DNA from: a virus
Virus record (IMG/VR): IMGVR_UViG_3300043788_000049
Location: 23,272 to 87,271 of that record
DNA: 64,000 nucleotides
Reading direction: 5' to 3' (one strand)
Part shown: positions 43,683 through 53,217 of the stretch, piece by piece
Numbering within the stretch: the stretch's first letter is position 1
Layout of the letters: every line of letters starts with the position of its first letter
Notes under the pieces: generated by a model
What the model was told of the DNA's origin: nothing
The model's database searches: none
What the model saw: only the letters and a program-made list of their open reading frames with translations
Translations under genes and position numbers: made by a program

Positions 43683-46600
43683 TATCTCCGAACCTCGATT
43701 TGATGAGCGGCATGATCCTATCCAGAATGTCCATGATGTCCTGGGTGTGATTGCGGACCATCGGTCCTTTCCCTTGGACAGTCGGCGGAATGGCGTCGAA
43801 GGCCAACCTATACCTCATCTTGATCGAATGGACCCCGACCTCCGAGGATCGGTCGATCGCGGTGATCGCAATTACCCTGGCCTTATAGACTACCTTCACG
43901 CCCGGCGAATGGACAGTGCCTCTCGGCGCTATCTCCCGCGCCTCGATGACGCTGCTGGGGAAGTCCTCGAAGTCGAACCCGCCGTGGGCGTGCCTGAAGA
44001 ACTCTGGGCCGCCCTCGCCGGGTTTGAGCGGATATTTCGGGCCACCGCCGCCAGAGGGCGGGATCTCCAAGACGATCGGCGGCACGACCGGAGGCAGCAC
44101 GATCGGCGGGGTTGGAGGCGCTGGCGGTGGAGGCGGCGGCGCGCTCTGCGGAATGCCGAGCGTCGCGATTTCGAACATCGGGTCCGGCGGCGTCCAGGTC
44201 GCCAGGACGGTCGGCAGCGACAACCTGCCGCCAATCAGTGGTGGGTTCTGCGGGGTTGGCCCGCTCGGGGTAAACTTCGGCCCGACGATGGGCGCAGGAT
44301 CAGGCGGGAGCCATGCGGTCAGGAATGCCGCGAGCTGGCCCGCGCCGCTTACGGGTTGCAGGGGAGGAGCCGACGGTGTGAACCACTTGACGCCCCATTG
44401 AGGAGCAGGATCAGGCGGTATCCAAGCCGCGAGGATCGCGGGGAGTTGCCCCGAGCCACCGATCAGCGGCGGGTTTGAAATCCCCGATGGCGTGAAGACG
44501 CGGGTTCCGAGTTGCGGCGCAGGCTCAGGCGGGAGCCAAGTCGTAAGGACCGCTTGGAACTGCGCCGAGCCGCCGATGAGGGGCGGGTTCGCCTGCGGGA
44601 CGAGCTTCGGCCCGAACTGCGGGAGTGGATCGGGCGGCAGCCACGCGTTGAGGATCGCGTCCGGAACCCTCGATCCGACAGGCGTCGGCTGCGGGGCGGA
44701 TGGCGTGAAGACCTTCGTCCCGAGTTGCGGGAGTGGGTCTGCAGGCAGCCAGGAGTTGAGAACCGCGATCGGGATGCGCGCGCCGATCAGCGGCGGGTTC
44801 TGAGCCGCCGGACCAGAGGACGTTAACTTAGGTCCAGACTGCGGAGCGGGGTCTGGGGAACCCCATGTCGTCAGGACGCCGGGCAACCACGGGTTGGCTG
44901 CGAGCACGGGCGTCGGCGGGGCGCTTACCGGGAGACCACTCGGCCCGAGAAGGACGTATGCCGGGTCCTGAGCGAACCAAGCGAACGCCGGCCACTGTTG
45001 CTCGCCGGGAGGGATAACCTGGGATGTTGCCGGGCCGGAAGCAGTTAGTTTGGGACCAAATTGCGGGGCCGGATCGGGAGGAGCCCATGACGCAATGATC
45101 GCCGCGAATTGGCCAACGTTGCTTACTGAAAGCTTTGGCGGGGCTGATGGCGTGAACTGCCGCGTCCCCAATTGCGGGAGTGGGTCAGGCGGTATCCATG
45201 CCGCGAGGATCGTTTGTAGCGCCGCAAGGCTTCCGCCAATGACCGGCGGGCTTTGCGGGTTTGGCGCGCTGGGGCCGTATAGGTCGATCCCAAGCGCTGG
45301 TTGGGCGAACCAGGAATAGACGCTCTGTTGGTTGGCCCCGATGATCGGCGGCCGCTGCGGGGCCGGCCCCGAGGGGGTGAGCTTCGGCCCCCATTGCGGG
45401 GCTGGATCAGCCGGCGTCCATGAGGCGAGGACGATGGGCAGCCAGGAATTAGCCGAGAGTTGCGGCGCGGGTGGCGCAGACGCAGTTAGGTTCGGACCAA
45501 GGACGACATAAGCCGGCGCTTGCGCGAACCACGCATAGGCAGGCCACTGTTGTTCCCCTGGCGGGATGACCTGGGAGGCTGCGGGTCCAGAAGCGGTTAG
45601 CTTTGGACCGCCTTGCGGCAGAGGATCGGGCGCGGCCCAAGTAGCAAGGACCGTCTGGAGCCATGGATTGCTGGGGCTGAGATAGGCGGCCGCGGTTGGC
45701 TGAGGGACTATCTTGGGCCCGAACTGCGGAGCGGGATCGCTGGGCGTCCAAGTGGATAGAACAGAAGCTAATGTGCCGCGACCCGCGAGCGGTGGCGCTT
45801 GCGGCGTAGGGCCGGACGGCGTGAATTTTGGACCCCATTGAGGAGCCGGATCGGGCGGCATCCAGGCGGCAAGGAGGGCCGGAAGCGCTCGGGCCCCACC
45901 GACCAGCGGCGGCGGAGTCGGCGCAGACGAAGTTAGCTTTGGACCATACTGCGGGGCCGGGTCTGGAGGCGTCCAAGTCGCGAGGATGGACGGAAGTGCA
46001 GGCAATCCGCCGATGACCGGCGGGGCCTGCGGTGTCGGTCCAGACGGAGTGACCTTGGGACCCCACTGTGGCGCGGGATCAGGAGGAAGCCAGTCATTCA
46101 GCGTCGCTTGGAACTGGCCGGCCCAACGATCGATGAGTGGTGGGTTCTGCGCCGCCGGGCCGCTCGGGGTAAGTTTCGGGCCCCACTGTGGAGCAGGGTC
46201 CGGAGGCAGCCACGCGACTTGGGTTGCCGTTAGGTGCTCAGGCTCGCCGCCAATGACCGGAGGGTTCTGGGGAGTTGGACCAGAGGGTGGGATCAGCAGG
46301 TTCGGCGCATACGGCTGTTCGTCGAGGCTGAGATTGAAGTTGGCGGCTGCCGCCGCATCCCACACGCCGAGGATGGCCGGGAGTCTGCCGAGGCCAACGA
46401 GAGGCGGATTCGTCGGGGCCGCGATCGGGATGCCCAGCGGGCCGAGGAGGACATAGGTCGGCGCTTGCGCGAACCACGCATAAGCGGGCCAGCTCTGTTG
46501 CCCTGGAGGCGGGGGCTGAGCTACTGGCGCGATGATGGAAAATCGCTGTGTTTGCGCCGGCTGATCAACTGGCGTCCACGCAGCAAGGATCGTCGTGAGA

Positions 46601-47025
46601 TTTGTTTTGCTGCCGCCGGTCAGGGGTGGGGTCTGTGGGGCAGGACCGGAAATCGGTGGAACCAGCCGCTTAGCCTGGAGAGGTTGCTGATTGCCAATGT
46701 GCCGGGGGAAGTCCGCAGCGGTGGCGGCATCCCAAGTGCTCAGGATCGAATAGAGATTATGCGTGGTGGCGCACGGCGCCCCCGGCCCCGAAATTGGCGG
46801 GGTTAACCGCTTCGCTTGGAGCGGCTGTGCGGCCCCTATGTGCGGCGGAAAGTCCGCGGCGGTTGCGGCGGCCCAGATCGCCATCGTTGCGACGAGCGCG
46901 GCCTGGAGACTACGGAGGGGCGGATTGTTAACCGCCGGCCCCGCCTGTGGCGGGACGAGCTTTTTCTGCTCTAGCGGCTGCTTGTTGCCAACATTAGGCT
47001 GGGGCGGATCGTAATAAATGCCCAC
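43675..47025 (-). CDS. proline-rich repeat protein, likely elongated virion fibre
   Basis: A 1116-residue protein. Residues 1 to about 975 are some twenty imperfect repeats of about 45-50 residues with the core W-x-P-P-D-P-A-P-Q-x-G-P-K, then P-S-G-P-x-x-Q-x-P-P-L-I-G-G and L-x-x-I-L-A-x-W. The last ~110 residues form a separate non-repetitive domain (R-H-A-H-G-G-F-D-F-E-D-F, V-V-Y-K-A-R-V-I-A-I-T-A). Its place between fibre genes and internal virion genes suggests an extended structural protein. No family recognised. Confidence 0.65.
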   Translation of the reverse strand: MGIYYDPPQPNVGNKQPLEQKKLVPPQAGPAVNNPPLRSLQAALVATMAIWAAATAADFPPHIGAAQPLQAKRLTPPISGPGAPCATTHNLYSILSTWDAATAADFPRHIGNQQPLQAKRLVPPISGPAPQTPPLTGGSKTNLTTILAAWTPVDQPAQTQRFSIIAPVAQPPPPGQQSWPAYAWFAQAPTYVLLGPLGIPIAAPTNPPLVGLGRLPAILGVWDAAAAANFNLSLDEQPYAPNLLIPPSGPTPQNPPVIGGEPEHLTATQVAWLPPDPAPQWGPKLTPSGPAAQNPPLIDRWAGQFQATLNDWLPPDPAPQWGPKVTPSGPTPQAPPVIGGLPALPSILATWTPPDPAPQYGPKLTSSAPTPPPLVGGARALPALLAAWMPPDPAPQWGPKFTPSGPTPQAPPLAGRGTLASVLSTWTPSDPAPQFGPKIVPQPTAAAYLSPSNPWLQTVLATWAAPDPLPQGGPKLTASGPAASQVIPPGEQQWPAYAWFAQAPAYVVLGPNLTASAPPAPQLSANSWLPIVLASWTPADPAPQWGPKLTPSGPAPQRPPIIGANQQSVYSWFAQPALGIDLYGPSAPNPQSPPVIGGSLAALQTILAAWIPPDPLPQLGTRQFTPSAPPKLSVSNVGQFAAIIASWAPPDPAPQFGPKLTASGPATSQVIPPGEQQWPAFAWFAQDPAYVLLGPSGLPVSAPPTPVLAANPWLPGVLTTWGSPDPAPQSGPKLTSSGPAAQNPPLIGARIPIAVLNSWLPADPLPQLGTKVFTPSAPQPTPVGSRVPDAILNAWLPPDPLPQFGPKLVPQANPPLIGGSAQFQAVLTTWLPPEPAPQLGTRVFTPSGISNPPLIGGSGQLPAILAAWIPPDPAPQWGVKWFTPSAPPLQPVSGAGQLAAFLTAWLPPDPAPIVGPKFTPSGPTPQNPPLIGGRLSLPTVLATWTPPDPMFEIATLGIPQSAPPPPPPAPPTPPIVLPPVVPPIVLEIPPSGGGGPKYPLKPGEGGPEFFRHAHGGFDFEDFPSSVIEAREIAPRGTVHSPGVKVVYKARVIAITAIDRSSEVGVHSIKMRYRLAFDAIPPTVQGKGPMVRNHTQDIMDILDRIMPLIKSRFGDNG
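44090..47020. repeat. array of ~150-bp coding repeats
   Basis: The DNA of the proline-rich protein is a run of about twenty diverged repeats with period roughly 135-160 bp, recognisable by the plus-strand core tgcggggctggatcaggcgg and variants. Repeats differ at many third positions, so they are old or under selection for protein sequence. Recombination between them could change protein length. Confidence 0.65.
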
Positions 47026-47057
47026 AGCCGTTTGTCTCCAAGGCTACGAAGCGAACC

Positions 47058-47948
47058 TTATCTCCTAATGACGACAAAGTCCGGGTTCTGGGCTCTTATA
47101 TCAAATGGAGGCATGCGCTGAGGGTAAGGAGGCGGGTTCACGGGGCCAACGGCTGCGGCCGCGCCAACCAATGTCGCGAATATTTCATCTTCAGGCCAGA
47201 TCAGAAAGCCGTAGGGATCAGCATCTAAGTTAGCTTGATCGGTATCCGACAAATTGCGAGTATAGAAATAAGCACAATAAACATCCGCGTTCAGGATCGC
47301 ATTATCACCGCCGGCTGGCTCGCAGGCCAAGCATATCTGAGAGGTAGCCGCAGGCGTTGTCTTGGTGCCGTTTGTGAAACCGCATAGGTACGACACTCCG
47401 TTAACGTAACCGAATTGTGTGTCTTGCGTCATATTAAAGGAACCGCCACAACTGTTGGTTTTTCCAGTTGTCCAACTCGCCGTCGCGAATTGTGAATAGG
47501 TGCTGCCCCCATTATATTGTAGAACAATACCATTACCCGTGGTTCCCGTCGTATTTGCGCGAAAACCCATGAATATATATGGCGGGCTCCACGAATTGTG
47601 GTCGCTGATCGCAATGATTGGAGCAGCTGCGCTTGTATTGGAATTCGCCGAGACAAACCCACGCCAGTAAAACGAAAAATAATTCCCGGCATAAAATGTT
47701 GGTGGAGTCGTCCCAATCAACCCAGCGGTAGCCGTGGTTACAGCGGCCACGCCTTCCTGATCCACAGCGGTCCCTGTGCCGCTTTGGAAGGTCAGCGCGC
47801 CGCCCATGCCCGTCAGATTTACTCCTCCGACAATCCCCGGAAGATAACAACCGACTAGTCCTTGCGCTAACGGGTGTGACCAATCAATTCGGGGAATGCC
47901 CGGACTCAGCCATCTAGGTTTTGGTCGGACTAGGATAGGAAGCTGCAT
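47058..47948 (-). CDS. LamG/concanavalin-like tail fibre protein
   Basis: A 296-residue protein. Beginning I-P-R-I-D-W-S-H-P-L-A-Q-G-L-V-G-C-Y-L-P, a beta-sandwich middle and A-Y-F-Y-T-R-N-L-S-D-T-D-Q-A-N-L-D-A-D-P-Y-G-F-L (about 228-251) match phage LamG/ConA-like lectin proteins. Probably binds host-surface glycans. The C-terminal 45 residues are Pro-rich. Confidence 0.7.
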   Translation of the reverse strand: MQLPILVRPKPRWLSPGIPRIDWSHPLAQGLVGCYLPGIVGGVNLTGMGGALTFQSGTGTAVDQEGVAAVTTATAGLIGTTPPTFYAGNYFSFYWRGFVSANSNTSAAAPIIAISDHNSWSPPYIFMGFRANTTGTTGNGIVLQYNGGSTYSQFATASWTTGKTNSCGGSFNMTQDTQFGYVNGVSYLCGFTNGTKTTPAATSQICLACEPAGGDNAILNADVYCAYFYTRNLSDTDQANLDADPYGFLIWPEDEIFATLVGAAAAVGPVNPPPYPQRMPPFDIRAQNPDFVVIRR

Positions 47949-47960
47949 CGCAGCCCCCGG

Positions 47961-48443
47961 TCAATATTGGATCGCGACGGGCGCCGCTTTGATGACATTT
48001 CCCGTCGCCGGCAGTGTAGCCCCGGCGTGGCTATTGATGAAAACCTTGTTGCTCCAGAAGGGCACGCGGACAAGCCCGGATGCCTGAGAAACACTGTTTG
48101 TTGCGTAAGCCGACACAAACAAAGGAATGATGAAATCAGGGGCGCGCGGCAGGTCAGTGTTCGAGACAGTCGCCTCGAACGTAGTGCCCCCATCCGGGGA
48201 AAACAGAAACCACCCGGCAAGATAATTTGGGGCGGCGGGAGTGAATGCCCCGCCCGATTGAAAATAGACCTCGGCCCATATGGCGTTAGCGTAGTTCGTT
48301 TGGGTGAAGACGCCACCCGCGCCGCCGACGCTGGATGCTGTGCTGGTAGCCGTCGCAAGGGCGTTCAGTTCCGTTGACAGGAGATTAAACGGCGTCGCGA
48401 GAAAGCCATTAGTGCCAGCGCTCTCTAAGAAGTTAGTGGGCAT
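47961..48443 (-). CDS. virion-associated beta protein
   Basis: A 160-residue protein, Ala/Thr/Asn-rich, with F-L-A-T-P-F-N-L-L-S-T-E-L-N-A-L near the start and W-A-E-V-Y-F-Q-S-G-G-A-F-T-P in the middle. Found in fibre gene clusters of many phages in similar form; likely a structural or fibre-connected protein. Coupled by one base to the next gene. Confidence 0.55.
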   Translation of the reverse strand: MPTNFLESAGTNGFLATPFNLLSTELNALATATSTASSVGGAGGVFTQTNYANAIWAEVYFQSGGAFTPAAPNYLAGWFLFSPDGGTTFEATVSNTDLPRAPDFIIPLFVSAYATNSVSQASGLVRVPFWSNKVFINSHAGATLPATGNVIKAAPVAIQY

Positions 48444-48895
48444 CAGGTAAGCCCTCCGGCTGCGGTCAGGTCATTCTGATTGAAGGGACCCCCATACCCA
48501 TTCGCTTGCCACCAGGGTTGCACCGTTCCTTGGGCGAGCGCCGTCAGATTGGTGATGGTCGCCCCTGCGTGATTGGAAAAATACGACAGGAGCATCCCAT
48601 CCACGATGTTCGCGGTGTTGGCGCTGCCGCCGAGAAGAGGCCCCGATATGGAGCAAAGAGCCAGGAGGTTGGTTTGTTGGGCCGGCAGGAGCGCTGCGAA
48701 TTCTGTCCAATTGAAACAGTTGGCGATTTGGGCGCCGGTCGCATAAAGGGTCGTAGGCACAACCCCCGTCACGGTCCAAGCATTGATGTTGGCGAGCTTT
48801 ACGGCGGTCGTCTGCCCGGTGAGCGCGGAGCCGGTCACGCCGCCGGGGACCGTGCCGGTGTTCCAGGCGTTGATGAGGGCGGTATAGTAGGCCAT
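48443..48895 (-). CDS. virion-associated hypothetical protein
   Basis: A 150-residue protein. The N terminus Y-Y-T-A-L-I-N-A-W-N ... V-K-L-A-N-I-N-A-W-T-V-T-G and the central W-T-E-F-A-A-L-L-P-A-Q-Q-T-N-L look like a small helical domain repeated in phage tail regions. Function unknown; encoded with the spike genes. Confidence 0.55.
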   Translation of the reverse strand: MAYYTALINAWNTGTVPGGVTGSALTGQTTAVKLANINAWTVTGVVPTTLYATGAQIANCFNWTEFAALLPAQQTNLLALCSISGPLLGGSANTANIVDGMLLSYFSNHAGATITNLTALAQGTVQPWWQANGYGGPFNQNDLTAAGGLT

Positions 48896-48904
48896 TCGAT
48901 CCTC

Positions 48905-51094
48905 TCAGAACTGCGTCACGGAATAGGAAGCTTGCAGGATTGAGTTTGGCGTGTAAACCGTCGTCTTGGTCCCAGCCAGCAGGCTGAAGCTGGTGTCGCT
49001 CGTCGTCTCACAGACCGTGATATAGCCGAGGGCAGGATAGACGCCGGTTACTACATATGGAACCGAACCGCCGCCGTTATTGAGGTTTATGGAAAGACCC
49101 GCGAACATATAGGTGATGCTCAAGACGTCCAGATAGACGACATCAGTCTGCCCCTTGTAGGATACCGTCAGACCACTGACATTGCTGGTGGTGAGATTGG
49201 TTCCATAGCTTGCAAACGTGTGAGCCCATCTCGCGAAGTGTGTCGCGGGAGCGCCGGTGTTCCAATCCGTAACCTGATAATCGACATTGCCGAAGACGGT
49301 ATTGTAAGAGCCAAGAGCGCCAAGCGACCCTAGTGCGGTGACTTCAGTCGGCGTCAGGCGCGGCGCCTTATCAAATGCCGGCTGCGAACCCCAGAATTCC
49401 GTATTGTCATTCGACCATGGCTTGTTGAAAGGCGTCGAGGTATGGGCCAGAAAAGGCGTCCTATCCCATTCGCCCCCACCCGTCGCTAGGCAATCGTTAA
49501 ATTGTGGCGCGGCTCCATTGGAGCAAGTTATGACCGTGAACCCCTGGATGGAGCGACCGTTGCGTACATTCGGAGCGTAGATAGTGTTCCCGTTATCTCT
49601 GAAAATAAGTCTTGCCGTTGTATTTGGTTGGATGTCGATGATAATCGGTTCGCTTTGGTAGTTTTGCCCAAAGGTATTTGCATCAAACGTAATATCCCCG
49701 GCACTTGCTTCTTGCACTATAAAAGGAAAGGATTGAGCGCAGTAGAATAAAGCTAAGTTAGGTCCCGTAGGACTGTTCGACGGTTTATAAGTGGTCATCC
49801 CCGGGTCATAGTTAAAGTACGACCGTTGAATTAGGGATTTCGCATCTCCAGTGAATCCAGAGAAACTATCCACAAATGTCGTACAGCCACCTGGATTCTC
49901 TATATGAACACCGAGGGTATTGAATGCCGTTCCGTAGAATACTGTTACGCGTTCCGCTCCATATACTGTTGTTACCGCTTGAATCTCATTTTGGAAATCT
50001 GTTGCGGTCGCTACGTTCGCATTGTTGTAGTTACCGACAATCCAATTCTGCAAAACCTGAAACGTCCCGACGCCGGTGCTCGTGTTGAACTGCGTCATGG
50101 TCGCCGGAACGACGCCAAAGTGGGCCGTGTTGAACATCCACGAATTATAGACGCAAGCGCTGACCAAATTTGACCCGATCGTTGGACAACCGGTTATCGT
50201 CGAATCTGGCGACGCAACAACGGCGGTGAACGTCAATGTGAATGTGTTTCCGACCGGAGTCGCCGTGACTGATGAAACACTTGATATAGAAAAAGAGTTT
50301 GATTTGCCCGACACGGCTGATGGGTTGCCGCCAAGGACCGTTACCGCTCTACCCATGCTCGAATTGTAGGCGATCGTTGCGCCTATGCTATCCTCAACCG
50401 CGTCGTTTATGTCGTTCTGGGCTTGTGAGAAATAGAGGCCATTATAGCAATTGGTGAAAACCGACTTTCGGATCGTGTTGCTGTCCGCTAGGTTCGAATT
50501 GCCATTCGCCCCTGTTTCGAAGCATGAGTAGAAATTTTCGACCCAGACATTTTCGATAAGCGTTCGAGAGGTTCCGCCGGAGCCCCCCGCAACACCGATC
50601 CCGACTCCGTTCGCGTTAAGTTGCCCTCTATAGCCGTTGTTCGGCCCTTGAATGAGCACGTCAGTGACGCCCATTCCCTGGCCTGTGCCAACCCATAAGG
50701 CGACACCATTATTGAAGTTGGGGCATATGCGAGTGCCCCAGCCCTCGTGATTTGCCCCTCCGCTTGGCTCGCCCGCAAGCGTCATAGAGAAGGCGAATAT
50801 TGTCGGATTGGATAAGCTTGAGCGGAGGTTGCCCGGAGCATCGAGGAAGAGTGACGAGGTGGTTTTGTAGCAGTTGCCGGTAGGAGGGAGATAGACTCTC
50901 TGAATCCCCGCCGCGTATGCCGCGTCTATCGTTGCCTGAATGGCAGCCGTGTCGTCGGTTGACCCGTTGCCTACCGCGCCGAAATCCTTGGCGTTGACGC
51001 TACCCCAATAGTTTTGGAAGGTCGTATTTGCGTAAACCCCACTGTAGACGAAACAGACGAGGCCAATCAGAAAGACTTTCAGGGCCTTCGTCAT
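48905..51094 (-). CDS. pectate-lyase-like tail spike
   Basis: A 729-residue protein. The segment V-N-A-K-D-F-G-A-V-G-N-G-S-T-D-D-T-A-A-I-Q (about 33-53) is the signature start of the right-handed beta-helix fold (Pectate_lyase_3) of phage tail spikes, followed by a long Asn/Thr/Gly-rich helix and a C-terminal domain. It likely binds or degrades host polysaccharide. The first 22 residues resemble a signal peptide (L-K-V-F-L-I-G-L-V-C-F-V-Y-S-G-V-Y-A), unusual for a virion protein. DNA here is less GC-rich than the flanks. Confidence 0.8.
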   Translation of the reverse strand: MTKALKVFLIGLVCFVYSGVYANTTFQNYWGSVNAKDFGAVGNGSTDDTAAIQATIDAAYAAGIQRVYLPPTGNCYKTTSSLFLDAPGNLRSSLSNPTIFAFSMTLAGEPSGGANHEGWGTRICPNFNNGVALWVGTGQGMGVTDVLIQGPNNGYRGQLNANGVGIGVAGGSGGTSRTLIENVWVENFYSCFETGANGNSNLADSNTIRKSVFTNCYNGLYFSQAQNDINDAVEDSIGATIAYNSSMGRAVTVLGGNPSAVSGKSNSFSISSVSSVTATPVGNTFTLTFTAVVASPDSTITGCPTIGSNLVSACVYNSWMFNTAHFGVVPATMTQFNTSTGVGTFQVLQNWIVGNYNNANVATATDFQNEIQAVTTVYGAERVTVFYGTAFNTLGVHIENPGGCTTFVDSFSGFTGDAKSLIQRSYFNYDPGMTTYKPSNSPTGPNLALFYCAQSFPFIVQEASAGDITFDANTFGQNYQSEPIIIDIQPNTTARLIFRDNGNTIYAPNVRNGRSIQGFTVITCSNGAAPQFNDCLATGGGEWDRTPFLAHTSTPFNKPWSNDNTEFWGSQPAFDKAPRLTPTEVTALGSLGALGSYNTVFGNVDYQVTDWNTGAPATHFARWAHTFASYGTNLTTSNVSGLTVSYKGQTDVVYLDVLSITYMFAGLSINLNNGGGSVPYVVTGVYPALGYITVCETTSDTSFSLLAGTKTTVYTPNSILQASYSVTQF

Positions 51095-51236
51095 GATAGT
51101 GGCCTCTCGTCAGGGGCGACCCCCCTCCCGTCGTCAATGGATCGCCTGCGCCCGTCGTCAGAAAATCTGTTGGGATAGCGGATGCCGGGAATGGCCTATT
51201 CCTCATGACCAGAAAGAATGCCGACGTGGAGAGCAT
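51000..51236 (-). CDS. short tail-region protein
   Basis: A 78-residue frame starting at Met 51236 and overlapping the spike start by 95 bases. Pattern F-L-V-M-R-N-R-P-F-P-A-S-A-I-P-T-D-F-L-T then repeated G-D-P-L-T-T-G-G-G-S-P-L-T resembles very small proteins found beside phage fibre genes. The 3' half lies in the spike frame and may not be real; moderate to low confidence. Confidence 0.4.
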   Translation of the reverse strand: MLSTSAFFLVMRNRPFPASAIPTDFLTTGAGDPLTTGGGSPLTRGHYHDEGPESLSDWPRLFRLQWGLRKYDLPKLLG

Positions 51237-51247
51237 CGTCAGGCCGC

Positions 51248-51745
51248 TTAGACGCCTTCGGCGTAGTTGATGCCGGCACCCCAATTGGTCAATGAAGCGG
51301 CGGCGGCGGGCAGATATAGCGCGAAGCCCGAGGTCGAGCCGGGAGGCATATCGATCTGCTCACGCGGGGTCGCGACCCAGAGATAGCCGTTCAGCACGTT
51401 GAAGTTGTCGCCAAACATGACGACCCTCGCGCCGGCGCCCTCAGTGGAGGCATTGATGCCCGTCGTTCCCGCTGCTCCGGTGGTTCCACCGGCCAGGATC
51501 GAGGCGGTCGCGTCGCCGAATTTCAGATGCTTCGGCGTTACCGTCACTAATGACGGAAAGACTGAGACCTGCGTCACAGCCTGGATACGCTGCTGCGCCG
51601 AGGTCGCCGAACCCTGCTGCGATGCCCACATGCGCATGATCAAAAGATCAATGTTCGGCGCGGCAGGCGGGTTCATGAAAATGAGCGTTACGGGATTGTT
51701 GGTGATGGAGAGGCCATCAAACCCTACGGAAAACTCGCGCGCCAT
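51248..51745 (-). CDS. virion-associated hypothetical protein
   Basis: A 165-residue protein with a beta-rich body (F-S-V-G-F-D-G-L-S-I-T, V-S-V-F-P-S-L-V-T-V-T-P-K) and D-N-F-N-V-L-N-G-Y-L-W-V-A-T-P-R-E (near 114-130), a segment also present in the small plus-strand protein at 17146. Likely a structural/adaptor protein in the tail cluster. Confidence 0.55.
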   Translation of the reverse strand: MAREFSVGFDGLSITNNPVTLIFMNPPAAPNIDLLIMRMWASQQGSATSAQQRIQAVTQVSVFPSLVTVTPKHLKFGDATASILAGGTTGAAGTTGINASTEGAGARVVMFGDNFNVLNGYLWVATPREQIDMPPGSTSGFALYLPAAAASLTNWGAGINYAEGV

Positions 51746-51788
51746 GGGTCCACCTTATAGGTTTGAGGACTGTCCTCAGAGGGGCATT

Positions 51789-52892
51789 CTACTCGGACTC
51801 TCGGTAAGCCGCCACGATATTCTCAAAGCGGTCCTTTTTCCAGATGATTCTCTGGTTGGGGCCTGACCACGGATATTGCCCGACCCCCATTTCTATTCCC
51901 ACATATCGATCCCAAAACTCGGGCGTATTTGCGTAATAGGTGCTGCCCTGATCCTCGACCGGGATAAACATCATCCAGGGAGCCTTGCTGTGAACGGCCA
52001 GGGTCGCCGGGCCATTGGAGACGAAGCAGTTGAGCTTGGCGTTTTCATAGAGCGCCATGCGGAAATCGAGATCGCGTGAGGCTTGCGGTGACGTGGTGAA
52101 ATCGCCGAAGGGCTCGTCCGCCTTGGCCGTGTCCCGAACGATGACGACATGCTCTCCGTGCCGATCGAGATATTCGGCAAACAGCCCCCAGGCAACCAGA
52201 TCGCTATTGCGTTGCGGCCACTTGCCGCTCTCGCGGAGAGTGATCGTCACCGATCCGGGGTGCTGATTTGATTGAATGACTGATCGAAGGAGCGGGACCT
52301 TCTCGCCCTCCTCCGCCGCCTCGACGATCACTCTGGGCGTGAAGTGGCGGGTTCCGCGTCCCCGGCATGCGGCGGGGTCCTCGACCGCGCCGATCATCGG
52401 CAAGGCTGGCCGGAAGACGTTGTTGAGCCACATGGATAGAGTGTCGGTCGGCGTCCTGTGCTTACCGAACTCAGTCCAAAAGCCGACCTTGAGCGGCGCA
52501 GGAGCGCCCAGCCGGACGCGCCTCATTTCCATGGCGATCAGCCAAACGATGAAATCGTAACCATTCGGGTCGGTCGCCATGTTGTAGCAGACGTAGCTGG
52601 CGTCGAGACTTTGGTCTTGCTCCGGCGATTGCCATGCGGCGATCGACTGATCCAATTCCCCGTCGAGGTTCTTAATCGCTTTCTTTAGCTCGTGCTCCAT
52701 CAGCGCTTCGCCGGCAAACCCTCTGCTTTGGACATTGGTTGGATAGCCGTCTTCGTCTCGACCGCAGCCGATGAGGCATATGGCGATCCCGCTGACCGGG
52801 GTCAGTTGCACAAGCTTATGATATGTCTCGATAAGCTGAAGGACCTCTGGGGAGCTTTGGTCCCTGGTTGGAATGATGCGAGTGACAGACAT
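51789..52892 (-). CDS. glycosyltransferase-like protein
   Basis: A 367-residue protein. The C-terminal half contains L-N-C-F-V-S-N-G-P-A-T-L-A-V-H-S-K-A-P-W-M-M-F-I-P, similar in order to the nucleotide-sugar-binding end of GT-B heptosyltransferase-type enzymes (S-x-G-P-x-H-x-A-x-A); the N-terminal half is alpha/beta with I-A-I-C-L-I-G-C-G-R. A glycan-modifying or nucleotide-sugar role is possible, but the match is weak. Placed among tail genes. Confidence 0.35.
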   Translation of the reverse strand: MSVTRIIPTRDQSSPEVLQLIETYHKLVQLTPVSGIAICLIGCGRDEDGYPTNVQSRGFAGEALMEHELKKAIKNLDGELDQSIAAWQSPEQDQSLDASYVCYNMATDPNGYDFIVWLIAMEMRRVRLGAPAPLKVGFWTEFGKHRTPTDTLSMWLNNVFRPALPMIGAVEDPAACRGRGTRHFTPRVIVEAAEEGEKVPLLRSVIQSNQHPGSVTITLRESGKWPQRNSDLVAWGLFAEYLDRHGEHVVIVRDTAKADEPFGDFTTSPQASRDLDFRMALYENAKLNCFVSNGPATLAVHSKAPWMMFIPVEDQGSTYYANTPEFWDRYVGIEMGVGQYPWSGPNQRIIWKKDRFENIVAAYRESE

Positions 52893-53206
52893 CAGATGAA
52901 GGCCCTCCGACTACGGCTGAATGTCTTCCAGCCATAATGGCCGAAGATCCTCACTCGCCCGCGCACATATTCTATCCGCTTGGCGACTTCCTTCATGTCG
53001 ACATCGTTGCGCATGACGGGAAATTCGAACTCGCCATTGTGGGTCTCATACTGGCCCGCGCCGAATGTCCACATCGCGCCGTCGCTGTCGGTGATGAGAA
53101 AGGCCGGCGGAACCGTAACGTAGTTCTCTGATTTGTTCTCGCGCTCGTAGCGCACGCCATTGATCACGCCCGCGAGGATGCCTTTGTCGAAGAGAAGTTC
53201 AGCCAT
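52892..53206 (-). CDS. small virion-region protein
   Basis: A 104-residue protein starting at Met 53206 (A-E-L-L-F-D-K-G-I-L-A-G). Acidic middle and a basic C terminus (R-G-R-V-R-I-F-G-H-Y-G-W-K). One-base overlap with the next gene. Possibly a tail connector or baseplate component; no family recognised. Confidence 0.5.
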   Translation of the reverse strand: MAELLFDKGILAGVINGVRYERENKSENYVTVPPAFLITDSDGAMWTFGAGQYETHNGEFEFPVMRNDVDMKEVAKRIEYVRGRVRIFGHYGWKTFSRSRRAFI

Positions 53207-53217
53207 AGCGGCTCCTT

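Noticed and set aside
50488-50518. T-loop-like ggttcgaatt sequence as part of a tRNA
   Set aside because: No acceptor stem or anticodon arm can be paired around it and it lies within the tail spike coding sequence.
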